Source of the DNA: Entophlyctis helioformis
Taxonomy: Eukaryota > Chytridiomycota > Chytridiomycetes > Chytridiales > Chytriomycetaceae
Direction: 5' to 3'
Length of the DNA stretch: 64,000 nt
Assembly: GCA_025526915.1 (NCBI GenBank)
Contig: JAHLKH010000021.1
Span: 124,001 to 188,000 of the forward strand
Positions 55,259-64,000 of this stretch are shown piece by piece (within the stretch, counting starts at the first letter, position 1; each line of letters opens with the position of its first letter). Both the position numbers and the translations under genes were made by a program. The notes beneath the pieces are model-generated. The model saw only the letters and a program-made list of their open reading frames with translations, was not told where the DNA came from and ran no database searches.

Positions 55259-57468
55259 TTATTCAACGGCAACCAAGGAGGCGGATTCAGCGTCGAACGC
55301 CTCCAGCAGCGCTCGCTGCGTCTCGCCGTGCCAGGCAACCACAAGCCCCCGCATCCGCACAAGAAACTCGCCCAGCGGCGCATCCATGCACTCGGCAGCC
55401 ACCTGCAGCGCCATCGCCTGCTGCTCCTCGCTGAGCCGCAGTGATCCCGCCTGCCCCCCGCGAGCGTCCTGCTGGCTGCTGTGCCGTTGCACGCCTCCAA
55501 GCTCGGAAAGTTCCGAGCCTGCACTGACTGCACTGCCGTCGATGCTGGGTATGGCATCTGCCGGATCGCGGCCGCCATCGTCAACTGCAGTGCCGGACAC
55601 GTCGGATCCATCCTCGGCAACGGCTGCTGCTGCTGCTGCTGTCCTTGCCGCACGGCCGCGACGCACTTGGGTCTTTGTTTCTGCGGCGGCCGCCGAGACA
55701 GGCTTGGCAGCTCTCTTGATCGACGCCTTCTTGGCCGATCGCGCTTCGCTCGCCGCGTCTGCATCTGCCATACCAGTATCGCCATCCATATCGACATCAT
55801 CATGGTCATCGGCTGCTGCTGCCACTCGGGCGTTTCCTCTTTTGGCAGTGCCTGCCTTGGTTGCCTTGTCTTTTGTTTGCCGGCCGCGTCGCTTCGGGTG
55901 GGCAGTCTCGGCATCCTCGGCCACATTCTCTTTCTCTTCGGCTGCTGCTGAACTGGTGCTTATGGCGGTACCGCTGCTGCTGCTGCTGTCGCGTCGTGAC
56001 GCCTCGCCCGTCAGTGACGGTTTGCGAGGGATGACGATCTGGAACGACGGACGCCGCACAAGAGCCTTGTCTGCATCGCTCGACTTGGCCTCGTCTTCTT
56101 CTGCCTCCGAGTCAGCAGTCACTGGCACGGCCGCCTTTGTCCTTTTAGCCGCCTTGGTTGCTTTCGCCGTCTTGGCCGACTTTGCTGCCGCTTTCTGCTT
56201 TGGAGCTGCAGCAACAGGCTTTGGAAGCTCCGCGTCCGCGTCCGTGTCCATCTCGTGCTCGCTTGCTGAGTCCGGCTCGACGCGAACTGCCCGCTTCCCC
56301 CTGCGTCCTGCGCCTGTTTCTGCAGACGCTTTGGGCTTGGCGCTCTTTGCAGCCTTTCCCTTGGTGGCCACCAACGACGCATCGGGCATCCATACGTCGT
56401 CGTGATTTCCAGCGTCTGTCTCGCCGCCACCGGACGGCTCTGGAACAGCAACGGCAGCCGTGGCCGCATCTGCAGGGGGATCTGGGAGCGTAAAGTAGAG
56501 ACAGTCGGCATGGCGCTTGGCATGTTCAACCCTGCATTCTCCGCCCCAAAAGACAGATCAGCCAATGGCTTCACGTGTGGTCATCCTTGAACCCGTGAGT
56601 GCCAATACGCGGAGGCTTACCTGGGATCGTCCGAAGCCGTCCAGCCGTCCAGATCCATTGAGCAATACGCGCATCGGCAAGTATCATGTCCATCGTCCAT
56701 TGGGCTGTGGAACATGCCCGCCTCGGCCATCTATCCACGACCAGCATGCAGATCGGGTCAGAACACGCCGCCGGCCCCAACAACAGACTCTGGATCTGCT
56801 CACCCTGATCGGCGCGAGCTTGCTCTTGTCGCTCTTGTGGGGCCAAAACGACCCAAAGGTCTTGGCGCGCGCCTGGATCATCTCCTTGCTGCGCGGATGC
56901 ATGTGCGGCGGGTGCGCGGCAACAATGGCAGCCAGCGCCTGGGCATGAGAGGTCCCCGCGGGCATGGTGCTGGGTGCATCGGCAACCGCCTTGATGAAGC
57001 TCTCGACTCCCAACCACATCTGTGCAAACTCGCAGCTCGGCTGCCGCTGAGCGTGGACAGCCAGCGGGCTGGAGACGTTGCTGGTGTCAAGACAGCCACC
57101 CGACCGGGCTGTACCCGCCTTGAAGCCGGGTGCCCATGCCGAGCCCGGCAGCGTCGACTCGCAGAAGAAGCACGTCAGTCGCAGCGGGTCGCTGGATGTC
57201 GGCGTGTGCGTGAAGCCGTGGTTGGCCAGCGTGCTGGCGAGTAGGTCTGTCCGCCGCTGTCCGCCGCCCACTGCGCCAGATACGGCACTCGTGCTGCTTT
57301 TGGTGCTGCGCGAAGCAGCCGAGCCAGATGCAGCCGAGCCAGATGCAGCCGAGCCAGATGCAGCCGAGCCAGATGCAGCCGAGCCGAGCCAGACGCCTCG
57401 AGCGCTGCAGCCGTGAACGGCCAGGCGCTTCGTCCGCTTGTCCTGAACGACTCGAGCCGTGCGTCCAT
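55259..57468 (-). CDS. BIR1: Two-BIR survivin-type protein (Bir1)
   Basis: Chromosomal passenger complex subunit. Starts MDARLESFRTSGRSAWPFTAAALEAS at 57468, the beginning of BIR1. The rest of BIR1 (LANHGFTHTPTSSDPLRLTCFFCES, QPSCEFAQMWLG) follows a GSAAS repeat. BIR2 is split by two introns: RAKTFGSFWPHKSD, then MAEAGMFHSPMDDGHDTCRCAYC, LDGWTASDDPR, and VEHAKRHADCLYF. Both have CxxC-H-C zinc ligands. The long Lys/Ala/Ser-rich C-terminus contains several basic-acidic blocks and ends in a helix EEFLVRMRGLVVAWHGE-type. The frame breaks inside the GSAAS repeat, where one unit carries an extra CGGCT. Two BIRs plus a long tail match fission-yeast Bir1/Cut17 rather than animal survivin. Confidence 0.85.
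57314..57381 (-). repeat. 15-bp tandem repeat coding Gly-Ser-Ala-Ala-Ser
   Basis: About four perfect copies of GGCTCGGCTGCATCT on the minus strand, between the start of BIR1 and its zinc-binding half. An additional CGGCT in the first unit (near 57382-57390) shifts the frame. Confidence 0.85.
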
Positions 57469-57540
57469 GTCCAGACCACAACCGAAATTTTCGTGGCAAA
57501 TTGTTTGCAAACTTGTCTGCACACAAAAATCTGTCCAACA
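57469..57540. promoter_or_regulatory. 72-bp divergent promoter of BIR1 and mS38 genes
   Basis: 72 bases separate the two start codons. The stretch is AT-richer than its surroundings (GAAATTTTCGTGGCAAATTG, about 57484-57503). Confidence 0.5.
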
Positions 57541-58775
57541 TGTTGCGTGTCGCTCTGCGCAGAACGAGCAGCAGCAGCAGCAGCGGGGCCAGCTCGGCAG
57601 CGGCTGCGCTTGCTGCTGCCGCCTCGGGCGTGGTGATGCAGTCGCCGTCGAGCGCCGGCCGTCTGGCGCCTATGCGCGCCTTCTCCTCGCTCCCCGCCCG
57701 CCTCACGTTTGCCGCCGCTCCCGCCACCGTCCACAGCGACGACCTCGTCCTCGATTCCGTCGCCGAGGCGGGCTTCTTCTCGCAGCATCGTCCGCTGGCC
57801 GTCCAGCTGCAGCGGCCCACACACCCCCACAGCGGCCATTCGTCGCTGCTGGACGGCGCTGCGGCCGTGGCTGCCACGCCGGCCCACTCGGTGCTCGACG
57901 CTGCCTACGACGCCGCATGGTCGCACTCGGCCGACCCCTACGCGGCCTCGGCTGCGCTCGCTGCTGAGCCTGCTGCTGCCTCGGTGGCCGACGGCGTGAT
58001 CGACGTGAACGTTGCTGGACCGCACTCGACCAAGATTTCCGACAATGGTGAGTGGCCTGCCTCGTCTAGTCTCGCCTCGTCTCGTCTCGTCTGCAGCAGA
58101 GCACATGGACGCCTGAATGCACTCGGCTGTGTCCACCAGCAATGCCTGCCTGCCTGTCTGCCTGTCTGCCCGTCGCTCGCTCGCTTCGCCATGTCACTCA
58201 CTCGCTTGTGAATCCAACCCCACGCATCAACAGCCGACTGGTACAATGACGAGTACGCCAAGATGTTCAACTCGTTTGCACCCTTTGCAGATCCCACATC
58301 GGCTCCTCCCACGATGCCCGCTGCCCAAGACGCTGCCGTCTCCAGCAGCAAGGCATTCCTCAACGAAACCCAGCTGCTCGACGCCTTTTTCAAGTCGTTC
58401 GAGTCGCTCGACCTCTCATCTGCATCATCAACAGCAGCATCAGGAGCAGCAGCAGCATCAGCAGTGTCTACGACCTACGCCATGCTGCCGCCCAACATGG
58501 ATCTGGCAGCAAGCGGCCGCAGAAGACGGGAACACGCCTCCATGGCTCTGGCGGCACGGTTGGCAGTCGGACAGCCGATGAGCGCGCCGGGCTCGCCCGA
58601 CTCGGACGCCGTCTCCATGGTCCTCCGCCAGCGCAAGTTCAACATCATCAAGATTAGACGCAAGAAGATGAACAAGCACAAGTGGAAAAAGTACCGTCGG
58701 CGCGTGCGCAACTCGTCGCGTTACAACAAGGAGAAGCTGCGCAAGGGCGGCATCCAGCGCAAGAAGCAGGAGTAA
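57541..58775 (+). CDS. COX24: Mitochondrial ribosomal small-subunit protein mS38 (Cox24/AURKAIP1)
   Basis: Two exons, 57541-58047 and 58234-58775, in frame (349 residues). The N-terminus MLRVALRRTSSSSSSGASS is a mitochondrial presequence. The middle is Ala/Ser-rich and poorly conserved. The C-terminus carries the defining basic segment: VLRQRKFNIIKIRRKKMNKHKWKK, then YRRRVRNSSRYNKEKLRKGG. KKMNKHKxKK is the mS38 hallmark that inserts into 12S/15S rRNA of the decoding region. In yeast Cox24 is needed for processing and translation of COX1. The domain MSMVLRQRK also fits. Divergent from BIR1. Confidence 0.93.
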
Positions 58776-58925
58776 GGACTGTGTGTGGTGGTTGTGTATC
58801 TCTTGCATGGGCCTGCATACCGGCAATGAAGTCGCTGTGTCTCGGCAATTGTTTCATTGGCCGCTGCATTTGCTTTCATCTGCTTTGTTCTTGGTGACTG
58901 GCGGCCGTTGCGACGCTTGCGTGGC

Positions 58926-59749
58926 CTATGGCTTGAGCAGATCGCTGGACATGAGGAACATCTCGTCAAGGTAGCTGCGTGCCGGCCAGTGTGCGCGATA
59001 GTCAGCCGTTTGCAGTGCACCGACAGCTGCCACCTTGCATGCCCACCTGTTGACATTGTCCAGCTCCAACTCTGCCTTGTGCACCTTGGCTTGCATCTCT
59101 TGGATCTGGGCGACAAGGTCCTGGTGGCGCCTGTACTCGTTCTGTCCAGACACGGCCGCCACAACGGCGGATGCTGGGCTCTCTGCACCAGCCGCCTCGT
59201 CAAACAGCGCGACCAGCTGCTCGGCCCCTGTGTCTGGCATCGGCGCTGCCCAACGCACTCGTCAGCCCATCTGCACGCGACGATCATGTCGTGTCTCGCG
59301 CTGGCTGCGCGTCTCACCGCCCAGCCTGGCTTGGAGCGCTGCCATGCGCGACTCAAAGGCCGCTGTCTCGTGCTCGGTCACGGCTTGGCCCGTCTGCTGC
59401 AGGCGAGACAGCCAGTCGCTCGCCAGGTCGATGCAGTCCAGCCGCAGCAGGAGCGAGCGGCACTGGATCTCCAGCTGCCGCAAGGCCGCCGGCGTGGCTG
59501 TCAGTCGCGGTGTCTCACACATCGTGGCACTGCTGGCACGGCCGCTGCTTCAACAGCAAGATATGGACGTGGACTTACGCGGGACTGCTCAAGCGTCGAC
59601 GACACAGCGGCCTGCGACTCGCGAGCCTCGAGTGCTCGCAGCGACTCCTGCGCCTTGATCACCGCCTCCCGCTCGTGCTCTGCCCACCATGGCTGTGGCT
59701 GGGTCCGTCCGCCGGCTGATCCTCGCCGACTCACAATCATCGTGTTCAC
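58926..59749 (-). CDS. Coiled-coil protein of unknown function
   Basis: Exon fragments: MNTMIVSRRGSAGGRTQPQP... to LEQSR (59576-59749, GTAAGT donor), TATPAALRQLEIQCRSLLLRL... to QARLG (about 59307-59512, GTGAGA donor), PMPDTGAEQLVALFDEAAG... to ELDNVN (about 59050-59243), and SYLDEMFLMSSDLLKP (58926-58976), the last joined by a 74-base intron with a CAG acceptor. The first two pieces do not join in phase, so one boundary is wrong or the frame is shifted. Helices are heptad-like (AKVHKAELELDNVN). LLLRLDCIDL weakly resembles a BAG-domain helix, but this is not enough to assign one. Not recognised otherwise. Confidence 0.5.
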
Positions 59750-59777
59750 GGCTGCTTCGTTTTCGACCGCGACTCAA

Positions 59778-61075
59778 ACGTTGACGAGCGGAATCACAAC
59801 CAGACATGTCAAGTGACCAACAGACGCTGCGGCTGCTGTGTCTGACTGCAGCAACCCGCGACGAGCGGCTGCGTCTTGTTAGTGTGCTCAAGCAGACACC
59901 GGGCACGCACAAGGCGGCGCTGCTTATTGGACATCTGCTCCGTGCTTGCATTCCGGGCTCCTCGACTGCAGCCAGCGGCGACACACTGTTTGTGGTGTAT
60001 CGTTGTCCGCCGCTTGACACTGCCACTGGCAGCGATGACGGAGGAGCAGGAGCAGGAGCAGAAGTGCAGGTGGATGTGGCCAGCATTGCCGCAGACCGCA
60101 TTGCTGCTGTTGCGTCAGTGGGCCTTGTCGACCCCGAAGAGCTCAACCCAGGCGGCGTGTGCAACCTTGTGCTGTGCTCGCCCGACAGCGCCGACACCCG
60201 CGACGTCCTCCATGTGATCCTGGACGGCGTTCGTCGCCGCATCGATCTGTCCAGCGTGGCCGAGGGCAGCTTCGTTGACCTTATGGTTCCTGGGCTTCCT
60301 GTCGCTCTCATTCCCGTCATCGAGTCGCTGCCCGTGACGTTCAATTGGATCGGCGACGCTTACTCGATCTACAAGAGCAACGGCGAACCCAAGCGACGCT
60401 TCCATCTCAAGATGGGCGACTCGTGGGTCGATGCCAACACGGGCGAGACGTTTGTGCTGGACACGATCATGGACAGCGACATCCCGACAGTAAGTGCATC
60501 GATGCGTCCATCTGTCTGCCTGTCTGCCTGTCTGCGTGTCTGTTTGAGGCCCACTCACGATGGATGGTCTGACAACACACTGCACTCTGCGTGCAGATCA
60601 TGTCGCACATGACGGTGCCATACAACCGAGCCTACCTCGACTACATCACAAAGACCGCGCCGTTTGGCCGTCTCAACTGCGTGATCCGATCGTATCCGGC
60701 AGGCACCGATCCGGTCACTGCATCGCAGTCGCCATCGACGCTGGGCGAGCCCGTGTCATGGGGTCTGCGCCACTACGAGCTTTCCCTTGGCTTGCTCGCA
60801 ACCAAGGACTCGCATCGCGGCCGTGGGCTTGCAGCACGCGCCGTCGAGGTCCTGACCGACCTGGCCAGATCGTTCCTGGCAGACGAGTTTGGCGATGTGG
60901 ACATTGTGCCGAGCATTGCGTTCATCAAGTACGACAATCATGCATCGCGCAGCGTGATGCAGTCGTGCGGGTACACTCTCAGCGAGACTGGCGAGTACAA
61001 GTGGGTTGGCGTTGGCGTGCGATCCATCCCGCCTCGCAACTAGTCTCTCTGGCAGCGAATGAAGACTGTGTGGTT
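59778..61075 (+). repeat. Inverted duplicate of 19292-20583 (GNAT gene unit)
   Basis: Opposite-orientation copy of the GNAT block at 19292-20583. Boundaries are about 25 bases before the ATG and about 30 bases after the stop. The copies differ by a few indels and single substitutions (for example GDADIV against GDVDIV). Confidence 0.9.
59806..61043 (+). CDS. GNAT-family N-acetyltransferase, intact copy
   Basis: Two exons, 59806-60489 and 60597-61043, joined at a GTAAGT donor and CAG acceptor, give 376 residues without breaks. Residues 1-130 form an N-terminal domain of unknown type (LRLLCLTAATRDERLRLVSV). The middle includes NWIGDAYSIYKSNGEPKRRF and FVLDTIMDSDIPT. The GNAT fold follows: YELSLGLLATKDSHRGRGLAARA with the R-G-R-G-L-A pyrophosphate loop, VDIVPSIAFIKYDNHASRSVM and CGYTLSETGEYKWVGV. 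It recalls the FR47-like/GLYAT-like group, whose members acylate small amines. The substrate is unknown. The gene lies tail-to-tail with 7TM gene B. Confidence 0.85.
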
Positions 61076-61363
61076 GCATGGCTTGTAGTCGTCTTGTCTT
61101 GACTGCGTGCCATCGAGATCTGCATGCCGTCAAGTGGCTGCTCGTTCAGACACAATGGACCCACTCGTGTTGTCATCGTTCAAGCTGTCAGACAAGAGCA
61201 TGCAAAGACTCACGATCAGTCTGTTGTGCAGCAAGGCCGATGGAGACCAACCGACCCAGCACGGCATCAGCCTCGCCATCTCATTGGCAGCCTCGTGCCA
61301 GCTTGAACGGCAAACAGACGGGCATCAACGCGAGGATCCTTCATTGCCACACATGCAAGTCAT

Positions 61364-62395
61364 TCAGCAGATGTCGGTTTTCGAGGGAGCAAGTATGAGT
61401 GTCGGTGGCGGTGCCTGGTGAGGCCTGATGGTGACAGTCGATGACCAGCGCCGCTCGTCGCCATCGCTTGCCACGCCGCTGCTGTTGTGCATCTTGTCGC
61501 TGCTGACGGGCGATGGGAGAGCCAGGGCGGACCGGCCATCGCGCGACGGCTGCGGCGACGACGCCTCGGACGAGATTTGCGAGTGCGATTTCTCAATGAG
61601 CGAGTCGCGGATGAGGTTGGAGAAGACGTCGTTGAGGAGGATGCGGAAAGCGAAGAGGATGGTGTTGAACCCCCAGTAGGGGTCGTTGCCGCTGACCGAC
61701 AGGGCGGCCATGGCGAGCGAGAGGCCGATCGACGCGACGATGGCGGCGGTTGCAAAGTAGAAGAACAGCGGCTTGATCTTGGCGGGCGGTGCCGAGGACG
61801 ACTGGCACGCCAGCTGCGCCTTGAGCCGCCACAGCTGGAAGATAAGCAAGGCGTCGAGAAGCGCCGTGAGCGTGTCGGACGACGCATACACAGACACTAC
61901 GGCATTGAACAAGCGCGAGTTGATTTCAACTGGCCCGGTTGGCCATGTCACAAAGACCGCCAGTCCAAACGCGACGAGCTGGACCGTTTGGATGGTGACG
62001 ACCAGCACTTTGATGAGATACGCGCCAGGCCACAGCGTCGCTGTACGGATGTACGTGAACCACAGGATCATGCTGCGTGCGCCGATATCACCGATCCACG
62101 ACAGCACGGCGGCGACATCATGCATCAAAGTGCCTGTGTAGTACACAGAGATGCCCAGAAACAGGGACGACTCGAACCAGAGGAGCGACGCAAACAGCGG
62201 CATCTTGGAATAGAACTTCTTCGAGTACAGGTGGCGGGACGAGAGGATGATGGTGATGATGCAGAGTGCGCATGTGAGGGTCGATAGGACAGACACGAGC
62301 ACAAACACGGCGCCGGAGTCGATGGGACCGCTGTCGACAGGCGCGTCGCTGCCTGGCGTGTCTGTCGGCAGCGATGCGTTGCTTTGTTTTGACAT
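61364..62395 (-). CDS. Seven-transmembrane protein, family member B
   Basis: Single exon, 343 residues from ATG at 62395. Same architecture as members A and C: LSSRHLYSKKFYSKMP, SMILWFTYIRTATLWPGAYL, KIKPLFFYF, GNDPYWGF and FRILLNDVFSNLIRDSLIEK. The N-terminus is Ser/Asp-rich (MSKQSNASLPTDTPGSDAPV) with a possible N-glycosylation site, so it may face outside. B is the most divergent copy (PAKIK for NRIK; ND for TD near the end). The tail still ends with a HQAPPPTLILAPSKTDIC segment. Confidence 0.85.
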   Translation of the reverse strand: MSKQSNASLPTDTPGSDAPVDSGPIDSGAVFVLVSVLSTLTCALCIITIILSSRHLYSKKFYSKMPLFASLLWFESSLFLGISVYYTGTLMHDVAAVLSWIGDIGARSMILWFTYIRTATLWPGAYLIKVLVVTIQTVQLVAFGLAVFVTWPTGPVEINSRLFNAVVSVYASSDTLTALLDALLIFQLWRLKAQLACQSSSAPPAKIKPLFFYFATAAIVASIGLSLAMAALSVSGNDPYWGFNTILFAFRILLNDVFSNLIRDSLIEKSHSQISSEASSPQPSRDGRSALALPSPVSSDKMHNSSGVASDGDERRWSSTVTIRPHQAPPPTLILAPSKTDIC

Positions 62396-62593
62396 GTCCG
62401 TGCTGGATGGTTGACGGCTGATGGTTGAAGATCAGATCAAGTGCTGGCTTACCGGGCAGAACGCGCAGTCAAAGTCTGTTCGAGTCGCGTCAAAACCGTT
62501 GCAGCTCCTTCGCTGTGCTGCATGAATTCATTTTGAATTGATCCTGCCACCGTCAGTGGCATACGGCACGATGGATTGTTGTTGGGCAGTCTA

Positions 62594-63640
62594 TCACATT
62601 TCATCGTCAGCCATTGCCTGGGTTGGTGGTGGCGGGGCATTCACTGAAACGATAGTAATGGCTGATGGCCGTGGAAGTCCGCTCTCTGCAGTGGCTTCCG
62701 ACACCTTGTTGTAGCTATGCGGTGTGGGAGGTGGTGGCGGCACGTCTGACTGGATAAGGTCGGACGAGTGCTTCTCGATGAGCGAGTCGCGGATGAGGTT
62801 CGAGAACACGTCCGTGAGCAGGATGCGGAACGAGAAGAGGACGTTGCCAAATCCCCAGAATGGATCGTTGCCAGTGATGGTGATGGCAGCAATGGTGACC
62901 GAGATGGCTGCCACAAGCACGATGCAGACGATGGCAAAGTAGTAGAACATGAGTTTGATGCGGTTGTTGGGGTTGCTGGAACGGCGTGCGACGAGCTGCA
63001 GCTTGAGAGCCCACAGACGATGAATGAGTGCTGCATCGAGAAAGACGGGCAGCAGATCCGTCAAGGGATAGACCGTGACCGATACCAGGTAGAATTGGGA
63101 GGAGTTTGAAACGAGTCCATTCGGCGATGTCACATACATGACAAACCCGCATGAGACGAGTTGGACCAGCTGGATGACGACCGCTGTGTACTTGATAATG
63201 TACGCTCCTGGCCACAGAGTCGCCGTGCGGATGTACGTGAACCACAGCAGCAGGCTGCGTGCGGACACATCGGTTCCCCAGCCGAGATAAGAGGATGATA
63301 GCATGCGCAACATGTCTCGGCTTGACACAGAAACCCACAGGCACAAGCACGACGCGAACCAGCAGAGTGAAGCCATGAGCGGCATCTTGGAGTAGAGCTT
63401 GTTGGCATACAGGTGGCGAGACGAGAGAATGATGCAGACAATACACATTGCAGACGTCACTGTTGCGACGAGCGAGACGAGCTGGAAGACCTCCCCGAGA
63501 GGGATGCCCGCTGGAGGCTCGACGCCGTCAATGAAACCTGGTGACGCGATCTTGGAGAGCACGAGGCTGGCCCGACTGAACATTTGCATGAATGACCGCG
63601 TCGTTTCTGTTTGGCGGTTGTGGGCAAAGGGGGCGTTCAT
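62594..63640 (-). CDS. Seven-transmembrane protein, family member C
   Basis: Single exon; the first in-frame ATG is at 63640 (MNAPFAHNRQTETTRSF), with another at about 63589. It is closer to A than to B: VFQLVSLVATVTSAMCIV, LSSRHLYANKLYSKMP, DVSARSLLLWFTYIRTATLW, NPNNRIKLMFYYFAIVC, GNDPFWGFGN and FRILLTDVFSNLIRDSLIEK. The tail reads SAITIVSVNAPPPPTQAMADDEM. It lies in tandem, same strand, with B (199 bases apart) and D. Confidence 0.85.
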   Translation of the reverse strand: MNAPFAHNRQTETTRSFMQMFSRASLVLSKIASPGFIDGVEPPAGIPLGEVFQLVSLVATVTSAMCIVCIILSSRHLYANKLYSKMPLMASLCWFASCLCLWVSVSSRDMLRMLSSSYLGWGTDVSARSLLLWFTYIRTATLWPGAYIIKYTAVVIQLVQLVSCGFVMYVTSPNGLVSNSSQFYLVSVTVYPLTDLLPVFLDAALIHRLWALKLQLVARRSSNPNNRIKLMFYYFAIVCIVLVAAISVTIAAITITGNDPFWGFGNVLFSFRILLTDVFSNLIRDSLIEKHSSDLIQSDVPPPPPTPHSYNKVSEATAESGLPRPSAITIVSVNAPPPPTQAMADDEM

Positions 63641-63736
63641 CTGCTTGGTTCGGTTTGGAAGCGACAAAGCATAAACAGACCTGTGCGGGACAACCCGGTC
63701 AAGTGGCAAGGGTTTTGGTTGAACTGGGTATCATTG

Positions 63737-64000
63737 TCATTGTGAACACGACAAGCGAGTTGGTGTTGGCGCATCCATGTCCACTGTCGCAATCACAGTA
63801 GGTGCTGGACCGACCATGTCATGTCGTCCTTGGTGGTGCTTGTCAGCTGAAGGCGGCGGTGCGGCATGTGCTGGTGGCTTGGTGTACTCTGTGGTATGCT
63901 GCTCGATGAGAGAGTCGCGGATGAGGTTCGAGAACACGTCCGTGAGGAGGATGCGGAAGGCAAAGAGGATGTTGGCAAAGCAAAAGAAGGGGTCGTTGCC
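63737..64000 (-). CDS. Seven-transmembrane protein, family member D, 5' part outside window
   Basis: Only the last 87 residues are in the window. They begin GNDPFFCFANILFAFRILLT and carry DVFSNLIRDSLIEQH, so this is clearly another family member. The tail ends IATVDMDAPTPTRLSCSQ. The upstream part continues past the right edge. Confidence 0.85.
   Translation of the reverse strand, partial: GNDPFFCFANILFAFRILLTDVFSNLIRDSLIEQHTTEYTKPPAHAAPPPSADKHHQGRHDMVGPAPTVIATVDMDAPTPTRLSCSQ

Noticed and set aside
59262..59522. BAG domain in the coiled-coil protein
   Set aside because: Only one helix (LLLRLDCIDL) fits. The second and third BAG helices and the conserved Arg are not evident.
61107..61421. 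Plus-strand ORF of 104 codons (contains MDPLVLSSFKLSDKSMQRL)
   Set aside because: Protein-like text, but it overlaps the end of 7TM gene B on the opposite strand and has no paralog near GNAT copy 1. Kept only as a weak possibility.

Overview
The window is eukaryotic nuclear DNA. It is GC-rich, has about 30 protein genes on both strands, many short spliceosomal introns (donors often GTGCGT, GTAAGC or GCAAGT), 35-400 bp intergenic gaps and long low-complexity coding runs. Gene content points to a zoosporic (chytrid-like, possibly Rhizophydiales) fungus: a flagellar nexin-dynein regulatory complex subunit (DRC1) sits next to fungal-type genes (Ima1, Bir1, LAMMER kinase, Pex24/30-like peroxin, two fungal-style G-alpha genes). 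The species is an inference; no rRNA, tRNA, CRISPR array or transposon was seen.

Left third (1-23.6 kb): a 3'-truncated chytrid-type hypothetical protein; a peroxisomal ABCD half-transporter; mitochondrial aspartate aminotransferase; a SnoaL/DUF2358-like protein; a large RasGEF; an SH3-transmembrane protein; a Sel1-repeat protein; a 59-residue micro-gene; the proteasome ATPase Rpt5; a GNAT acetyltransferase (broken copy); the first member of a seven-transmembrane (7TM) family; and a PQ-loop transporter.

Middle third (23.8-46.5 kb): a LAMMER kinase with a prion-like N-terminus; a CCCH/FG nucleoporin (Nup42-like); a BTB/T1 (KCTD-like) protein; the telomere CST subunit Ten1; an ER-Golgi legume-like lectin; DRC1; a Ras-like GTPase; the inner-nuclear-membrane protein Ima1; eIF2-alpha; GINS subunit Psf3; and a C1orf131/DUF4602-type protein.

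Right third (46.6-64 kb): a C1-domain/peroxin fusion; two tandem G-alpha genes; a two-BIR survivin-type protein (Bir1); the mitoribosomal protein mS38/Cox24; a coiled-coil protein; an intact second copy of the GNAT acetyltransferase; and three more genes of the 7TM family, the last cut by the window edge.

Two themes run through the window. First, a lineage-specific-looking 7TM family with strongly conserved signatures and a conserved proline-rich C-terminal tail occurs four times, both times beside a nearly identical GNAT gene that is duplicated in inverted orientation about 39 kb apart. Second, many genes are interrupted by one- to five-base frame breaks at short repeats or homopolymers (RasGEF end, FG nucleoporin, Ten1, Ima1, Bir1, Sel1 protein, GNAT copy 1). 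This looks more like residual assembly error than wholesale pseudogene formation, but the sequence alone cannot settle it.
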